Shown piece after piece: positions 46,619 to 57,663 of a stretch of 64,000 nt of DNA. Origin of the DNA: Mammaliicoccus sp. Marseille-Q6498 (GTDB taxonomy: Bacteria > Bacillota > Bacilli > Staphylococcales > Staphylococcaceae). Position numbers and translations under genes: made by a program. The DNA is taken from positions 682,001 to 746,000 of the forward strand of contig NZ_OX267714.1 of NCBI RefSeq assembly GCF_946151045.1, given 5' to 3'. Positions within the stretch are counted from its first letter, which is position 1; every line of letters begins with the position of its first letter. The notes beneath the pieces were generated by a model, which did not search any database, was not told the origin of the DNA, and was given only the letters and a program-made list of their open reading frames with translations.

Positions 46619-47422
46619 CTATACCTCCTTATTCTCAGATTTAGATTTCGTAATGATTAAGATTAATGCCATTGCTAAAATTAAGAACACCGCAATTGTT
46701 GAACCCATTCCATAGTTTTGTGTAACTAAAAACTGTTCTTGAATTGCCGTACCTAAGTTCACAACTTTGTTCCCTGCTATTAATCGTGTAATCATAAATA
46801 ATGATAATGCTGGTATAAATGTAATTTGAATGCCTGTTTTAACACCTTCAAATGTTAATGGCATAATAACACGTCTAAAAGTCGTAAAATGATTCGCACC
46901 TAAATCACGTGATGCCTGTAATAAATTTTCAGGTATTTCATCCATAGAATTAAAAATTGGAAGTAACATAAATGGTATATAAATATATACTGAAACAATT
47001 ATAAACGCTGTACTCGTGAACAAAAAGTCCGTTGAAGATACATTGAAAAAGTTCAATATTTTATTCAACAAACCATCATGACTTAAAATGCCTATAAAAG
47101 CATAAGTCTTCAATAATAAATTAATCCATGTTGGTAAAATAATAAGCAATAAAAGTATTTCCTTATGCTTTGCACTACGTAAAGCAAGCGCTAAAGGATA
47201 GCTTATAAGTAAACAAAAGAACGTAATAATAACCGCATACCATACCGAGCTTAATGTCATTTTTAAATAACTACTTGTGAAGAAATTTTTATAGTTTTCA
47301 AATGAAAAATGACCGTGAATATCTAACAATGATGCATAAAAAATCATAATTATAGGTACGATTATAAATAGCACAATCCAAATCATATAAGGTACAAGTA
47401 ATAAAGATTTTATTTTATGCAT
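46619..47422 (-). CDS. potB: Spermidine/putrescine ABC transporter permease PotB
   Basis: A 267-residue permease with six helices and the EAA loop [21 protein letters not shown] near 195. Three ATGs lie close together; the last (47422, [12 protein letters not shown]) has GAGG nine bases upstream and is chosen. The start lies inside the last codons of potA, so PotB translation is coupled to PotA. A longer frame upstream only overlaps potA. Confidence 0.92.
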   Translation of the reverse strand: MHKIKSLLLVPYMIWIVLFIIVPIIMIFYASLLDIHGHFSFENYKNFFTSSYLKMTLSSVWYAVIITFFCLLISYPLALALRSAKHKEILLLLIILPTWINLLLKTYAFIGILSHDGLLNKILNFFNVSSTDFLFTSTAFIIVSVYIYIPFMLLPIFNSMDEIPENLLQASRDLGANHFTTFRRVIMPLTFEGVKTGIQITFIPALSLFMITRLIAGNKVVNLGTAIQEQFLVTQNYGMGSTIAVFLILAMALILIITKSKSENKEV

Positions 47423-48512
47423 TGTCATCATCCTCGTAACTTTCGATTCGACGATCAAATTCTTCTTCTGTTTCACCAGGAAGCATAATATGAATTGCAG
47501 AAGAATCAAAGTCTAATCCTACTGTTTCACCTATTGTTGCTTTTTGAGTTGTTTGTATAACCCACTCATTACCTTGCTCATCAAAACAACAAATTTCGTA
47601 ATGAACACCTCTAAATAATTGTGAATCTACAACAGCAGATATACGACCTTCACTTTCAGATGTAATTGTTATATCTTCAGGACGAATGACGACATCTACT
47701 TTAGCGTCTTGTTCAAAACCAGCATCCACACATTCATAAGAAATACCGTACATTTCTACTTCATAGTCTTTCTTCATGATGCCATTAACAATATTAGATT
47801 CACCTATAAAATCAGCAACGAATCTATTTACGGGTTCATCATAAATATCGACTGGTGTACCACTTTGTTGAATTTTGCCGTCTTTCATAACAAATATGTA
47901 ATCGCTCATTGCTAAAGCTTCTTCTTGATCATGTGTTACAAATATAAAAGTAATGCCTAGTCTTTGTTGTAATTCACGTAATTCATATTGCATTTCTGTT
48001 CTTAATTTTAAATCTAATGCAGATAAAGGCTCATCTAGTAGAATGACTTCAGGTTCGTTTGCTAATGCTCTAGCAATTGCTACACGTTGCTTTTGTCCCC
48101 CACTCATTTCTGATATTTTTCTATCTTCATAGCCTTCTAGTTTAACAAGTTTCAATGCTTCTTTAACTTTATTTTGAATATCTTTTTTGTTTAATTTCTT
48201 TATTTTTAAACCAAATGCCACATTGTCGTATACATTTAAATGAGGAAACAATGCGTAATCTTGGAACACTGTATTAACTTTTCTATTATTGGCAGTAACT
48301 TCATTAATTATTTTATTATTAAATAAAATGTTTCCACTTGTAGGTGTTTCAAAGCCTGCTATTAATTTTAGAATCGTAGTTTTACCACATCCAGACGGAC
48401 CTAATAATGTATAAAATTGTCCCTCTTCAATTTCAAAGCTTATATCATCTAATACTTTAGTATTGTTAAAGTTTTTAGAGATATTTTCAAATTTAATAAT
48501 TGGTTGTTTCAT
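47415..48512 (-). CDS. potA: Spermidine/putrescine ABC transporter ATPase PotA
   Basis: Energises polyamine import. The 365 residues from [15 protein letters not shown] (AGGAGG upstream; earlier in-frame Met lacks a site) contain Walker [13 protein letters not shown] near 38, the Q-loop [15 protein letters not shown] near 82, signature [17 protein letters not shown] near 136 and Walker [14 protein letters not shown] near 155, then a C-terminal TOBE regulatory domain ([10 protein letters not shown] near 277). First transport gene, ten bases after the regulator. Confidence 0.96.
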   Translation of the reverse strand: MKQPIIKFENISKNFNNTKVLDDISFEIEEGQFYTLLGPSGCGKTTILKLIAGFETPTSGNILFNNKIINEVTANNRKVNTVFQDYALFPHLNVYDNVAFGLKIKKLNKKDIQNKVKEALKLVKLEGYEDRKISEMSGGQKQRVAIARALANEPEVILLDEPLSALDLKLRTEMQYELRELQQRLGITFIFVTHDQEEALAMSDYIFVMKDGKIQQSGTPVDIYDEPVNRFVADFIGESNIVNGIMKKDYEVEMYGISYECVDAGFEQDAKVDVVIRPEDITITSESEGRISAVVDSQLFRGVHYEICCFDEQGNEWVIQTTQKATIGETVGLDFDSSAIHIMLPGETEEEFDRRIESYEDDDNA

Positions 48513-48522
48513 TGTTTGCCTC

Positions 48523-49065
48523 CTATAAGTACGATTCTGTAGCAACTATAAGCACTTCTGAATCATTGGTCGTTTGATTTAAAAATTGATGATCTTCATT
48601 TGCTTTAAAATAGAAACATTCTCCCTTTTTTGCTGTATAAGTTTGTTTACCTATTTTTAAAGTGATTTTACCTTTTTTAACATATGCAAAAGTTTCTGAT
48701 GACGATGGTGCAAATAATTTATACTTCGCGCCAGCATCAAGCGTTATTATAACTGGTTCCATTTCAAATTCATTCGAATCAGGAACTAGCCATCTTATTT
48801 TATACCCTTCATCGTACTCATCATATAATGTTTGTTCTTTTAGAGGATAATGTATACGGGCTTGATATAATTTTTCATTAAAAAATTCACTTGGTTCAAT
48901 GCCCAATACATCTAATATATTCAAAAAAGTTTCCATAGATGGTGAAGACAAGTTACGTTCAAGTTGCGAAATATATCCTTTAGATAAATCCGTTCTTTCT
49001 CCCAATTCTTCTTGCGTCAAATTTTTTTGATATCTTAAATTTTTAAGTTTTTCTCCTATATTCAT
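48523..49065 (-). CDS. XRE-cupin transcriptional regulator of the pot operon
   Basis: A 180-residue regulator. Residues 1-60 form an XRE helix-turn-helix ([36 protein letters not shown]), residues about 105-180 a cupin barrel ([33 protein letters not shown]). PuuR-like proteins of this layout sense polyamines. It is the first gene of the pot operon, so autoregulation of uptake is likely. The ribosome site GGGGG lies inside the 3' arm of a long inverted repeat (see 49070-49169). Confidence 0.88.
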   Translation of the reverse strand: MNIGEKLKNLRYQKNLTQEELGERTDLSKGYISQLERNLSSPSMETFLNILDVLGIEPSEFFNEKLYQARIHYPLKEQTLYDEYDEGYKIRWLVPDSNEFEMEPVIITLDAGAKYKLFAPSSSETFAYVKKGKITLKIGKQTYTAKKGECFYFKANEDHQFLNQTTNDSEVLIVATESYL

Positions 49066-49069
49066 AAAT

Positions 49070-49169
49070 CCCCCAAAAAAGTGAGTTTGTTTACTTTTAC
49101 TAAACTAAAAGTTTAGTACCTTTAATAAAATAACAGAAATCATTTTATACTTCAACACTTTTTTGGGGG
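49070..49169 (-). promoter_or_regulatory. Pot-operon control region: promoter and operator nested in a long inverted repeat
   Basis: On the minus strand TTGAAG (49150-49155), 17 bp, TATTTT (49127-49132) is a plausible promoter. Just downstream is the palindrome ACTAAACT-aaa-AGTTTAGT (49099-49117), a likely operator. Both sit inside a perfect 14-bp inverted repeat, CCCCCAAAAAAGTG (49070-49083) and CACTTTTTTGGGGG (49156-49169). The 3' arm in RNA includes the regulator's ribosome site. Confidence 0.65.
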
Positions 49170-49181
49170 ATTTTAATATTT

Positions 49182-49454
49182 TTATTTAACTGTAATGTTT
49201 GAACCGTCTTGACTATCTTTTAACGCTTTGACTGCTTTATAGCCGTCATAACCACTTGCTTCTTTAAATTCTTTATAAATATTATTTTCATCAGACTTAC
49301 CAGGAACTATTTTTTTAAAATTTTTATAAGATCTTTCAAACTCTGATTTTTTAACACTTGTTTCGTATGCAGATTCAATATGATTAAAAAATTCTACAAC
49401 TTGAACAATTTCTTCTTGAGACCAGTCGACATCAATTGGGTAACTATATTCCAT
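49182..49454 (-). CDS. UPF0223 family protein (YktA)
   Basis: A 90-residue helical protein starting MEYSYPIDVDWSQEEIVQVV with a C-terminal SGYDGYKAVK block, matching the UPF0223 family, function unknown. It lies between the pdh terminator and the pot regulator, on the same strand as both. No terminator of its own is obvious; the long inverted repeat after it could keep read-through transcripts from making the regulator. Confidence 0.82.
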   Translation of the reverse strand: MEYSYPIDVDWSQEEIVQVVEFFNHIESAYETSVKKSEFERSYKNFKKIVPGKSDENNIYKEFKEASGYDGYKAVKALKDSQDGSNITVK

Positions 49455-49475
49455 TTATTTATTCTCCTTTATAAA

Positions 49476-49510
49476 AAAGGGCTGAGACATAAATGTCTTA
49501 GCCCTAATTT
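49476..49510 (-). terminator. Terminator of the pdhABCD operon
   Basis: On the minus strand AGGGCTAAGACATTTATGTC pairs with CTCAGCCCT and is followed by a T run. The same hairpin type ends ctaF. A short tail (GACGCAGTAAGTGTC, about 49530) resembles part of the spacer at 44620-44640 in inverse. Confidence 0.87.
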
Positions 49511-49549
49511 TTTCTATTAAATATATAAAGACGCAGTAAGTGTCAAATA

Positions 49550-50956
49550 TTATAGTGTATGGATAGGTGTTCCTAATGCTACTTCTGCAGCTTCCATAGT
49601 GATTTCACCTAATGTTGGATGTGCATGAATTGTTAATGAAACATCTTCAGCAGTCATTCCAGATTCAATAGCTAAACCTAATTCAGCAATAATATCTGAA
49701 GCGCCAGTACCAGCTACTTGAGCACCAACTAATAATCCATTTTCTTTTAATGTTACTAATTTAACAAAACCAGCAGTTTCGTTTAATGCTAAAGCACGAC
49801 CATTTGCAGCAAATGGGAATTTAGAAGCTTTAACTTCTAAGCCAGCTTCTTTAGCGCTTGCTTCATTATGACCTACTGTAGCTAATTCAGGTTCAGTGAA
49901 ACATACTGCAGGAATACCTAAGTAATCTACAGCTGATTTTTCGCCTGAAATTGCTTCAGCAGCAACTTTAGCTTCGTAACTTGCTTTATGTGCAAGTGGA
50001 GGTCCAGCAACAATGTCACCGATTGCAAAAATGTTTTCAATTGAAGTACGACTTTGTTCGTCAACTTCAACTAAACCGCGGTCTGACATTTTTAAGCCTA
50101 ATTCTTCAAGACCTAATTCATCAGTATTTGGACGACGACCTACAGTAACTAATACGTAATCAGCTTCGATTTCTTTAGTTTCTCCGCCTGCTTCATAAGT
50201 AACTTTCACGCCATTATCTGTTTCTTCAGCAGATTTAGCCATTGCTTCAGTTACAATTTCAACGCCTTTAGCTTTAAGACCTTTTTTAACGATTTGAGTC
50301 ATTTGTTTCTCAAATCCACCTAAAATGTCTTTAGCACCTTCAAGGATTGTTACTTCTGATCCAAAGTTAGCATATGCAGTACCTAGTTCAGAACCGATAT
50401 ATCCGCCACCAACTACTACTAATTTTTTTGGAACTTCTTGAAGTGCTAATGCACCAGTTGAATCAATAACACGTTTGCCAAATTTGAAATTAGGAATTTC
50501 AATTGGACGTGAACCTGTTGCAATGATTGCATTTTTGAAAGTATAAGTTTGAGATGCTTTTTCAGTCATAACTTTTAAGTTATTTTCGTCTACAAAGTAA
50601 GCTTCACCTTTAGCAACTTCAATTTTATTACCTTTCATTAATCCAGCTACGCCACCAGTTAATTTCTTAACTACGCCGCTTTTGAATTCTTGAACTTTTT
50701 CAAAGTTTAAAGAAACTTTCTCTGCAACAACACCCATATCTTCTGAATGTTGTGCATTATGGAAACGGTGTGATGCTGATAATAATGCTTTAGAAGGAAT
50801 ACAACCTACGTTTAAACATACTCCGCCTAATTCACCTTTTTCAACGATTGTTACTTTTTGTCCTAATTGAGCTGCACGGATTGCTGCAACATAACCACCA
50901 GGACCTGCGCCAATTACTATTGTATCTGTTTCGATAGGAAAATCTCCAACTACCAT
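49550..50956 (-). CDS. pdhD: Dihydrolipoyl dehydrogenase (E3)
   Basis: FAD enzyme that re-oxidises the lipoyl arm of pyruvate and other 2-oxoacid dehydrogenases and reduces NAD+. The 468 residues have the FAD motif [19 protein letters not shown] near 14-33, the redox pair [13 protein letters not shown] near 45-56, the NAD motif [12 protein letters not shown] near 185, [15 protein letters not shown] near 305-319 and the His-Glu pair in [13 protein letters not shown] near 446. Last gene of the operon, two bases after pdhC. Confidence 0.97.
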   Translation of the reverse strand: MVVGDFPIETDTIVIGAGPGGYVAAIRAAQLGQKVTIVEKGELGGVCLNVGCIPSKALLSASHRFHNAQHSEDMGVVAEKVSLNFEKVQEFKSGVVKKLTGGVAGLMKGNKIEVAKGEAYFVDENNLKVMTEKASQTYTFKNAIIATGSRPIEIPNFKFGKRVIDSTGALALQEVPKKLVVVGGGYIGSELGTAYANFGSEVTILEGAKDILGGFEKQMTQIVKKGLKAKGVEIVTEAMAKSAEETDNGVKVTYEAGGETKEIEADYVLVTVGRRPNTDELGLEELGLKMSDRGLVEVDEQSRTSIENIFAIGDIVAGPPLAHKASYEAKVAAEAISGEKSAVDYLGIPAVCFTEPELATVGHNEASAKEAGLEVKASKFPFAANGRALALNETAGFVKLVTLKENGLLVGAQVAGTGASDIIAELGLAIESGMTAEDVSLTIHAHPTLGEITMEAAEVALGTPIHTL

Positions 50957-50958
50957 TT

Positions 50959-52254
50959 TTACCCCTCCATTAATAATAATTCTGGATTATTTAATAATCT
51001 CTTAATATGGTTCATAGCATTTTGACCAGTAGCACCATCAATTTGTCTGTGGTCAAAGCTTAATGATAATGATAATACAGGTGCTGCTATAATTTCGCCA
51101 TCTTTAACGATTGGTTTTTGAGCAATACGACCAATACCTAAAATAGCAACTTCAGGATGGTTGATTACTGGAGTGAACCATTGTCCACCTGCTGAACCAA
51201 TATTACTAATCGTACATGTTGCGCCTTTCATTTCATTACCTTGTAACTTGCCATCACGTGCTTTTACAGCTAGTTCATTGATTTCATCAGAAATCTCAAA
51301 CATTGACTTATGATCAGCATTTTTAACTACTGGTACTAATAAACCGCGATCAGTATCTGCAGCTATACCAACATTATAGTAATGTTTATGAACGATTTCA
51401 CCATTTTCTTCATCAAATTCAGTGTTTAATGCTGGGTATTTCTTAAGTGCTGATACTAATGCTTTAACAACATATGGTAAGAATGTTAATTTAGTACCTT
51501 GTTCAGCAGCAACTTCTTTGAATTTTTTACGGTGATCCCATAATTCTTGAACATCAATTTCATCCATTAATGTTACGTGAGGAGCAGTATGTTTAGAGTT
51601 AACCATTGCTTTGGCAATTGCTTTACGCATAGCTGGGATTTTCTCACGTGTTTCTGGGTATTCGCCTTCTGGCACTTGTGCTGATTGAGCTGCTTGTGTA
51701 TCTTCACTTGAAGTTTGTGTTGCAGTTTCTTCAGTAGTAGCTTGTTCTGATGTAGAACCACCATTTAAGTAAGCTTCTACGTCTTCTTTTAAGACACGTC
51801 CATTTTTACCTGAACCTGATACTGCTTTAATGTTTACATCATTATCACGAGCGAATTTACGAACTGAAGGCATAGCAATTACACGTTTAGAATCGTCAAC
51901 TTCTTCTGATTTAGTATCTTCTGAAGTTGTTTCTTCTTTAGCTTCTTCTGCAGGTGCTTCTTCTTTTGTTTCTTCTTCGTCTTCGTCGTGACCTTTAAAT
52001 TGTAACCCTTCTGCATCAGGTGAATCAATTTTAACGATTGTATCACCAACAACAGATACAGTACCTTCTTCAACCATTACTTCTTCGATTTTCCCTGAAA
52101 CAGGTGATGGAATTTCTACGACTGATTTATCATTTTGTACTTCACATAATACATCGTCTTCTTGAATTTCGTCTCCTGCTTTAACAAACCATTTTACAAT
52201 TTCACCTTCGTGGATACCTTCACCGATATCTGGTAATTTAAATTCGAATGACAC
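50959..52254 (-). CDS. pdhC: Dihydrolipoamide acetyltransferase (E2)
   Basis: Core of the pyruvate dehydrogenase complex, transferring acetyl to coenzyme A. The 431 residues have one lipoyl domain (1-77; the lipoylated Lys is in [13 protein letters not shown] near 43), an acidic Glu/Thr/Ala-rich linker, the peripheral-subunit-binding domain (about 127-163; [20 protein letters not shown]), a second flexible linker and the catalytic domain ending [13 protein letters not shown] with the active His and Asp near 402-406. Operon position and length are normal. Confidence 0.97.
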   Translation of the reverse strand: MSFEFKLPDIGEGIHEGEIVKWFVKAGDEIQEDDVLCEVQNDKSVVEIPSPVSGKIEEVMVEEGTVSVVGDTIVKIDSPDAEGLQFKGHDEDEEETKEEAPAEEAKEETTSEDTKSEEVDDSKRVIAMPSVRKFARDNDVNIKAVSGSGKNGRVLKEDVEAYLNGGSTSEQATTEETATQTSSEDTQAAQSAQVPEGEYPETREKIPAMRKAIAKAMVNSKHTAPHVTLMDEIDVQELWDHRKKFKEVAAEQGTKLTFLPYVVKALVSALKKYPALNTEFDEENGEIVHKHYYNVGIAADTDRGLLVPVVKNADHKSMFEISDEINELAVKARDGKLQGNEMKGATCTISNIGSAGGQWFTPVINHPEVAILGIGRIAQKPIVKDGEIIAAPVLSLSLSFDHRQIDGATGQNAMNHIKRLLNNPELLLMEG

Positions 52255-52296
52255 GATTTTTTCCTCCTAAATATTAAATCCGTATTTTATTGCGCA

Positions 52297-53274
52297 TTAA
52301 AATTCTAATGTTTCTCTTGCTTGCGCTACGATATCTTTTTTGTTTGGTAACCAAACACTTTCAGCTTGTGTGAATGGATAAATAGTGTCAGCAGCTGCAA
52401 CACGTGCAACTGGAGCTTCTAATGAAAGAACAGCTCTTTCAGAAATTTCTGCTACAACACTTGCTGCAACACCCGCTTGTTTTTGAGCTTCTTGAACTAC
52501 AATAACACGGTTTGTTTTTTCAACAGATTTAACGATTGTTTCAACATCTAAAGGTTGTACCGTAATTAAATCGATTACTTCAACTGAATAACCATCTTTT
52601 TCTAAGTCTTCAGCAGCTTTTAATGATTCTTGAACCATTGCGCCGTAAGTGATGATAGTTAAGTCTGTTCCTTCACGTTTAACTTTAGCTTTACCGATTT
52701 CCACTTCGTACTCTTCTTCAGGTACTTCTTCACGGAATGAACGGTATAATTTCATATGTTCTAAATAAACTACAGGATCGTTACTACGAATTGCTGAAAT
52801 TAAAAGTCCTTTAGCATCATATGGGTTTGAAGGAATAACAACTTTCAAACCTGGTGATTGAGCCATTAAACCTTCTAAGTTATCAGCGTGTAATTCAGGT
52901 GTATGAACACCGCCACCGAATGGCGCACGGATTGTTATTGGAGCTGTTTTAGAGTTACCTGAACGGAAACGATGACGTGCAATTTGTCCAGCAATTGAGT
53001 CCATAACTTCAAATACGAAACCAAAGAATTGGATTTCCATGACAGGACGGTAACCTTCAAGCGTTAAACCTAAAGCTAAACCACCAATACCTGATTCTGC
53101 TAGTGGTGTATCAAATACACGATCTTCGCCAAATTCTTTTTGTAAACCTTCTGTTGCACGGAATACACCGCCGTTTACACCAACGTCTTCACCGAATAAT
53201 AGAACATCTTCGTCTCTTTTTAATTCGTTTTGAAGCGCATTGTTAATCGCTTGAATCATTGTCATTTGTGCCAT
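52297..53274 (-). CDS. pdhB: Pyruvate dehydrogenase E1 beta subunit
   Basis: With PdhA forms the thiamine-diphosphate decarboxylase. The 325 residues start [20 protein letters not shown] and show [17 protein letters not shown] near 28, [17 protein letters not shown] near 55 with the Glu that activates Th[24 protein letters not shown] and the C-terminal [14 protein letters not shown]. It begins three bases after the pdhA stop. Confidence 0.97.
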   Translation of the reverse strand: MAQMTMIQAINNALQNELKRDEDVLLFGEDVGVNGGVFRATEGLQKEFGEDRVFDTPLAESGIGGLALGLTLEGYRPVMEIQFFGFVFEVMDSIAGQIARHRFRSGNSKTAPITIRAPFGGGVHTPELHADNLEGLMAQSPGLKVVIPSNPYDAKGLLISAIRSNDPVVYLEHMKLYRSFREEVPEEEYEVEIGKAKVKREGTDLTIITYGAMVQESLKAAEDLEKDGYSVEVIDLITVQPLDVETIVKSVEKTNRVIVVQEAQKQAGVAASVVAEISERAVLSLEAPVARVAAADTIYPFTQAESVWLPNKKDIVAQARETLEF

Positions 53275-53277
53275 GAC

Positions 53278-54390
<1,113 letters not shown>

Positions 54391-54484
54391 TCAATTCACC
54401 ATACCTTTCCCTATATTAAGTAATCATTTCTTAATTAGTTTACCACAAAACTGTTTTACTGTTAAATAAAAAATACTAACATTA

Positions 54485-54499
54485 TGCAAAGCCTTTGCA
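54485..54499. promoter_or_regulatory. Palindrome upstream of pdhA
   Basis: TGCAAAG-c-CTTTGCA is a perfect inverted repeat about 95-110 bp upstream of the pdhA start, in AT-rich DNA that should hold the operon promoter. It may be an operator; I do not recognise the binding protein. Confidence 0.4.
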
Positions 54500-54553
54500 A
54501 TAAGGTTTTACATAAACTGTGTTACAACATAAAATCAACTGTACTAATACAAA

Positions 54554-55186
54554 TTACTTGTTTATAATTTCTGAAACATCTTGCTTTTCACTTTGTACTT
54601 TCTGAAGTTGTTTTTGATAATCCGTAACGATTTCATCGATTTTTTTGTTCGCCTCAGTTAATTTCTTAGTACGATTATCTGCACCCTCTTGAGTCGCGCC
54701 ATTTTTCGATAAATAACCGAATAATTCTTTCTCAGCTTTCAATATATCTTTATAACCTTCAACAACTTTGTCATGCTTTTTATATTTATTTTCTAGCGCT
54801 TCTTTTAACTCTTTTGCTTCTTTTTGTTGTTCTTTACCTTCAATAGATTTGTAATCTTTGTTTGATGAACTGAAAATTTCTTTTGATTCATCCATAGCTT
54901 TCTTCTCTTTATCTATAATTTCTTCTCTATTTTTTATGCCATCAGTAATTTCTTTTGCGGTTGATTTAAAATCTTCACCTCTAGCTTTATTAAGCTTTTC
55001 TATTTTTTTAACTTTATCTTTTTCTGAAGAAGTCATTTTCTCATTTAATTCAACGATGACTTTTTCTTTTTGATTAGCCTTTTCTACTTTTTTATAAAAA
55101 GACTCAAGTGACTCATTAGACTGACCACATGCTGTTAAAATCACAGTTGAAGTTAGTGCTAGTACAAATAATTTCTTGCCAATCAT
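54554..55186 (-). CDS. YkyA-like lipoprotein
   Basis: A 210-residue secreted lipoprotein: signal peptide with lipobox LTAC (Cys near 20), then an almost wholly helical, Lys/Glu-rich body with heptad-like spacing (about 25-200), suggesting a coiled coil. The family (YkyA, sometimes called putative cell-wall-binding lipoprotein) neighbours pdhA in Bacillus as here, 163 bp away. Function unknown. It is divergent from def. Confidence 0.83.
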   Translation of the reverse strand: MIGKKLFVLALTSTVILTACGQSNESLESFYKKVEKANQKEKVIVELNEKMTSSEKDKVKKIEKLNKARGEDFKSTAKEITDGIKNREEIIDKEKKAMDESKEIFSSSNKDYKSIEGKEQQKEAKELKEALENKYKKHDKVVEGYKDILKAEKELFGYLSKNGATQEGADNRTKKLTEANKKIDEIVTDYQKQLQKVQSEKQDVSEIINK

Positions 55187-55306
55187 ATGTATTTCCTCCT
55201 TACTTACCTACAATCATGTTACCCTGTTTTTTTTATTTATACAATTATTAATAGATGTAAAAACATAGAGTTTTTGATATATTTTATATGAGGAAGGTGC
55301 ATGTAA

Positions 55307-55861
55307 ATGATTACGATGGAAAATATAATTCGAGACGGACACGAAACACTTAGAAAAAAAGCAAACGAAGTAGAATTACCAGTCTCTAACGAAGATAAAG
55401 AGACTTTAAATGAAATGTTAGAATTCCTAAAAAATTCTCAAGATGAAGAACTAGCTAAAAAATACGGACTTCGTTCTGGAGTTGGACTTGCCGCTCCTCA
55501 AATAAATGTTTCCAAAAAAATGTTAGCTGTATATATTCAAGATGATGGAAAAGGAAATTCATTAGAATTACAATTGATCAATCCTAAAATCGTAAGCCAT
55601 AGTGTCCAAAAGGCATATTTAAATGGTGGCGAAGGATGTTTAAGTGTTGATGAAGCAAAGCCAGGACTAGTGCATCGTAACTATAAAGTTACAATTCAAG
55701 CATATGATATTGAAGGAAATCCATTTAAGAAAAGATTTAAAGGTTATCCAGCAATCGTATTGCAACATGAAATTGATCACTTAAACGGTGTTATGTTCTA
55801 TGATTATATTAATCATGAAAATCCATTCCAACCGTTAGAAGATGCAGTAGAAATTAATTAA
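55307..55861 (+). CDS. def: Peptide deformylase (type 2)
   Basis: Removes the formyl group from the N-terminal Met of new proteins. The 184 residues have the three family motifs: GVGLAAPQI near 58, EGCLSVDE near 109 (metal Cys) and [12 protein letters not shown] near 152 (metal His pair and catalytic Glu). The insertion [16 protein letters not shown] before motif 1 marks type 2, as in S. aureus. AGGAAGG precedes the ATG; two in-frame Met (ITM) are possible. The stop runs into the left terminator of repeat cassette C. Confidence 0.96.
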   Translation: MITMENIIRDGHETLRKKANEVELPVSNEDKETLNEMLEFLKNSQDEELAKKYGLRSGVGLAAPQINVSKKMLAVYIQDDGKGNSLELQLINPKIVSHSVQKAYLNGGEGCLSVDEAKPGLVHRNYKVTIQAYDIEGNPFKKRFKGYPAIVLQHEIDHLNGVMFYDYINHENPFQPLEDAVEIN

Positions 55862-55907
55862 ACAAAAACCCGTCGCCTAACATTGCTATGTTGAGCGACG
55901 GGTTTTA
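55861..55907. terminator. Terminator, left copy, bordering repeat cassette C
   Basis: AAAACCCGTCGC and GCGACGGGTTTT enclose ACAT-tgct-ATGT. The 47 bp are identical to 56367-56413. It serves def. Confidence 0.95.
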
Positions 55908-55914
55908 ACTGTTG

Positions 55915-56265
55915 TAAGGAGCTGAATTCTGAATAATGCTCGTTAGAACTCTCTAAGGAGCTGAATTCTGAATAATGCTCGTTAGAACTCTCTAAGGAGC
56001 AGAATTCTGAATAATGCTCGTTAGAACTCTGTAAGGAGCAGAATTCCGAGAAATGCTCGTTAGAATGCTCTAAGGAGCAGAATTCCGAGAAATGCTCGTT
56101 AGAATGCTCTAAGGAGCAGAATTCCGAGAAATGCTCGTTAGAATGCTCTAAGGAGCAGAATTCCGAGAAATGCTCGTTAGAACTCTGTAAGGAGCAGAAT
56201 TCCGAGAAATGCTCGTTAAAACTCTGTAAGGAGCAGAATTCCGAATAATGCTCGTTAGAATTTAT
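55915..56265 (+). repeat. Nine tandem 39-bp hairpin units (cassette C)
   Basis: Nine head-to-tail units of exactly 39 bp, each reading TAAGGAGC ... GAATTC ... GCTCGTTAGA. In each, GGAGC pairs with GCTC, and the flanking TCTAA (when preceded by CTC) pairs with TTAGA. Units 1-3 share the GAATTCTGAATAATG core, units 4-8 GAATTCCGAGAAATG, and unit 9 mixes both. Reversed, the unit matches the hairpin units of cassette B. No spacers, so it is not CRISPR. It encodes no plausible protein. Confidence 0.96.
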
Positions 56266-56267
56266 CC

Positions 56268-56353
56268 CGATTAAAAACGAGACGCCTGAGGGATTAGTAC
56301 AAGTCGAAGACTACAGGCTGAGACTGTACCCTAGGCAAGCGAGTTTTTAATCG
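56268..56353 (-). repeat. 86-bp dispersed element, copy C (inverted)
   Basis: Minus-strand copy of the element at 2205-2290 and 19513-19598, with flanks extending the terminal inverted repeat to CCCGATTAAAAAC / GTTTTTAATCGGG. Loop and paired blocks are conserved. With the hairpin array on the same relative side as in cassettes A and B, the whole cassette is simply inverted here. Confidence 0.93.
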
Positions 56354-56366
56354 GGTAATTATCAAA

Positions 56367-56413
56367 AACAAAAACCCGTCGCCTAACATTGCTATGTTGA
56401 GCGACGGGTTTTA
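56367..56413. terminator. Terminator, right copy, bordering repeat cassette C
   Basis: 47 bp identical to 55861-55907, displaced by 506 bp. It lies ten bases from the stop of the minus-strand gene at 56423, which it serves. Confidence 0.95.
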
Positions 56414-56422
56414 CTATTTATA

Positions 56423-56695
56423 TTACATAAATTCATCTCTACGTTCTATAAAATAAACGTTTTCTTCTTTTAATGCCTTTTGAACTTTTGCTAGTTCTTC
56501 TAAATCTAACCATTCTGGATCTTTATTGTGTCTTATATAATGATGATCTTGATTTACATTATTAACTGTTTCATCGTAGTTATAAATCATCACAACTTCA
56601 TTTTGGCGAATATTAAATTCTATACCTTTAAATTGTTTGTCCGATCTAACTATTTCAGCTTTCACATTTTTAATAATACGTTCAACCTTATCCAT
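56423..56695 (-). CDS. Conserved hypothetical protein (90 aa)
   Basis: A small soluble protein starting MDKVERIIKNVKAEIVRSDK with RQNEVVMIYNYDETVNNVNQ in the middle and LEELAKVQKALKEENVYFIE near the end, so two strands flanked by helices. I do not recognise a named family. It begins 13 bp after the HAD phosphatase gene on the same strand, so it is probably co-transcribed, and it ends in terminator copy 2 of cassette C. Confidence 0.72.
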   Translation of the reverse strand: MDKVERIIKNVKAEIVRSDKQFKGIEFNIRQNEVVMIYNYDETVNNVNQDHHYIRHNKDPEWLDLEELAKVQKALKEENVYFIERRDEFM

Positions 56696-56708
56696 TACAT
56701 TTCACTTC

Positions 56709-57488
56709 CTATTCTTCTATCAAACCAAGTTCAACACAAGCGTGGAATATTCCATCTTCGTCTACCCTTTTAGTTTCATAATCACAAACTGCTTTAAGTT
56801 CGTCTACTGCATTTCCCATTGCAACACCGCAACCTACTTCTTTTATCATTTCACCATCATTTGGTCCATCTCCAAATGCAATCACTTCGTTTAAATTAAA
56901 CCCAAGTTTCTGACTTAATTCTTTAATTCCTTCTGCTTTAGAACGATCGTTTGGAACGATATCTCTACTTAATGGATGCCATCTATAAAATTTTAAAGAT
57001 TCAAACTGATTATCATATAAGTAATCTTCATCTTCTGCGTGGAATAAAAGTGCTTGATAAACTGGATGATCTAAATAATATGTATTGTGGTATTCTGGAT
57101 AATCCATTTTCAAAGTTCCTAAGCTGTCTGATATTTCTTGATTACTTTCTACATTTGCATAAACATCTGTTTCACCGAAGAATACAAGGGGATGGTTATT
57201 TTCATGTCCCTTTTCTACTATTTTCTTTAATTCTTCTTTATTTAAAGGATACTTCCCTAAAATTTCTCCATCATAAACAACGATTTGTCCATTTAAAGAA
57301 ACAAAGGTTTGTATGTCAGTAGCTTTTCTTACTTCTTTAAACATGTATGGCGCTCGTCCAGTTGCAATAGCGACTATATGCCCTTTTTCTTTTAATTTCT
57401 GAATTGCAATAATCGTAGATTGAGGTATTTCTTTATTTTCGTCATAGATTGTCCCATCTATATCAAAGAATATTAATTTCTTTTCCAA
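56709..57488 (-). CDS. Cof-type HAD-IIB phosphatase (YkrA-like)
   Basis: Soluble haloacid-dehalogenase phosphatase of 259 residues, likely dephosphorylating sugar phosphates or flavin precursors. Motif I FFDIDGTIYDENKE near 7-20 holds the nucleophile Asp, motif II is VAIATGRAPYM near 40, motif III a Lys in NDRSKAEGIKEL near 185 and motif IV GDGPNDGEMIKEVG near 207. The C2B cap lies between II and III. Substrate unknown. Confidence 0.88.
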   Translation of the reverse strand: MEKKLIFFDIDGTIYDENKEIPQSTIIAIQKLKEKGHIVAIATGRAPYMFKEVRKATDIQTFVSLNGQIVVYDGEILGKYPLNKEELKKIVEKGHENNHPLVFFGETDVYANVESNQEISDSLGTLKMDYPEYHNTYYLDHPVYQALLFHAEDEDYLYDNQFESLKFYRWHPLSRDIVPNDRSKAEGIKELSQKLGFNLNEVIAFGDGPNDGEMIKEVGCGVAMGNAVDELKAVCDYETKRVDEDGIFHACVELGLIEE

Positions 57489-57663
57489 CTTTCATCGCCT
57501 CCTTAACTCTATTTTAGTTCATAATCAACATATATGAAAGATTTAGTTAAATATCTTTATTTATCTCTAATTATCATGTAAAATGAACTTATTAAAAAGG
57601 TATTTATATATTTCATATAATTACTTTTCAAATTGAACGGGAATCAAATTTTAAATTGACTAA

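Noticed and set aside
55915-56265. CRISPR array
   Set aside because: The 39-bp units are directly adjacent with no unique spacers, and no cas genes lie nearby.
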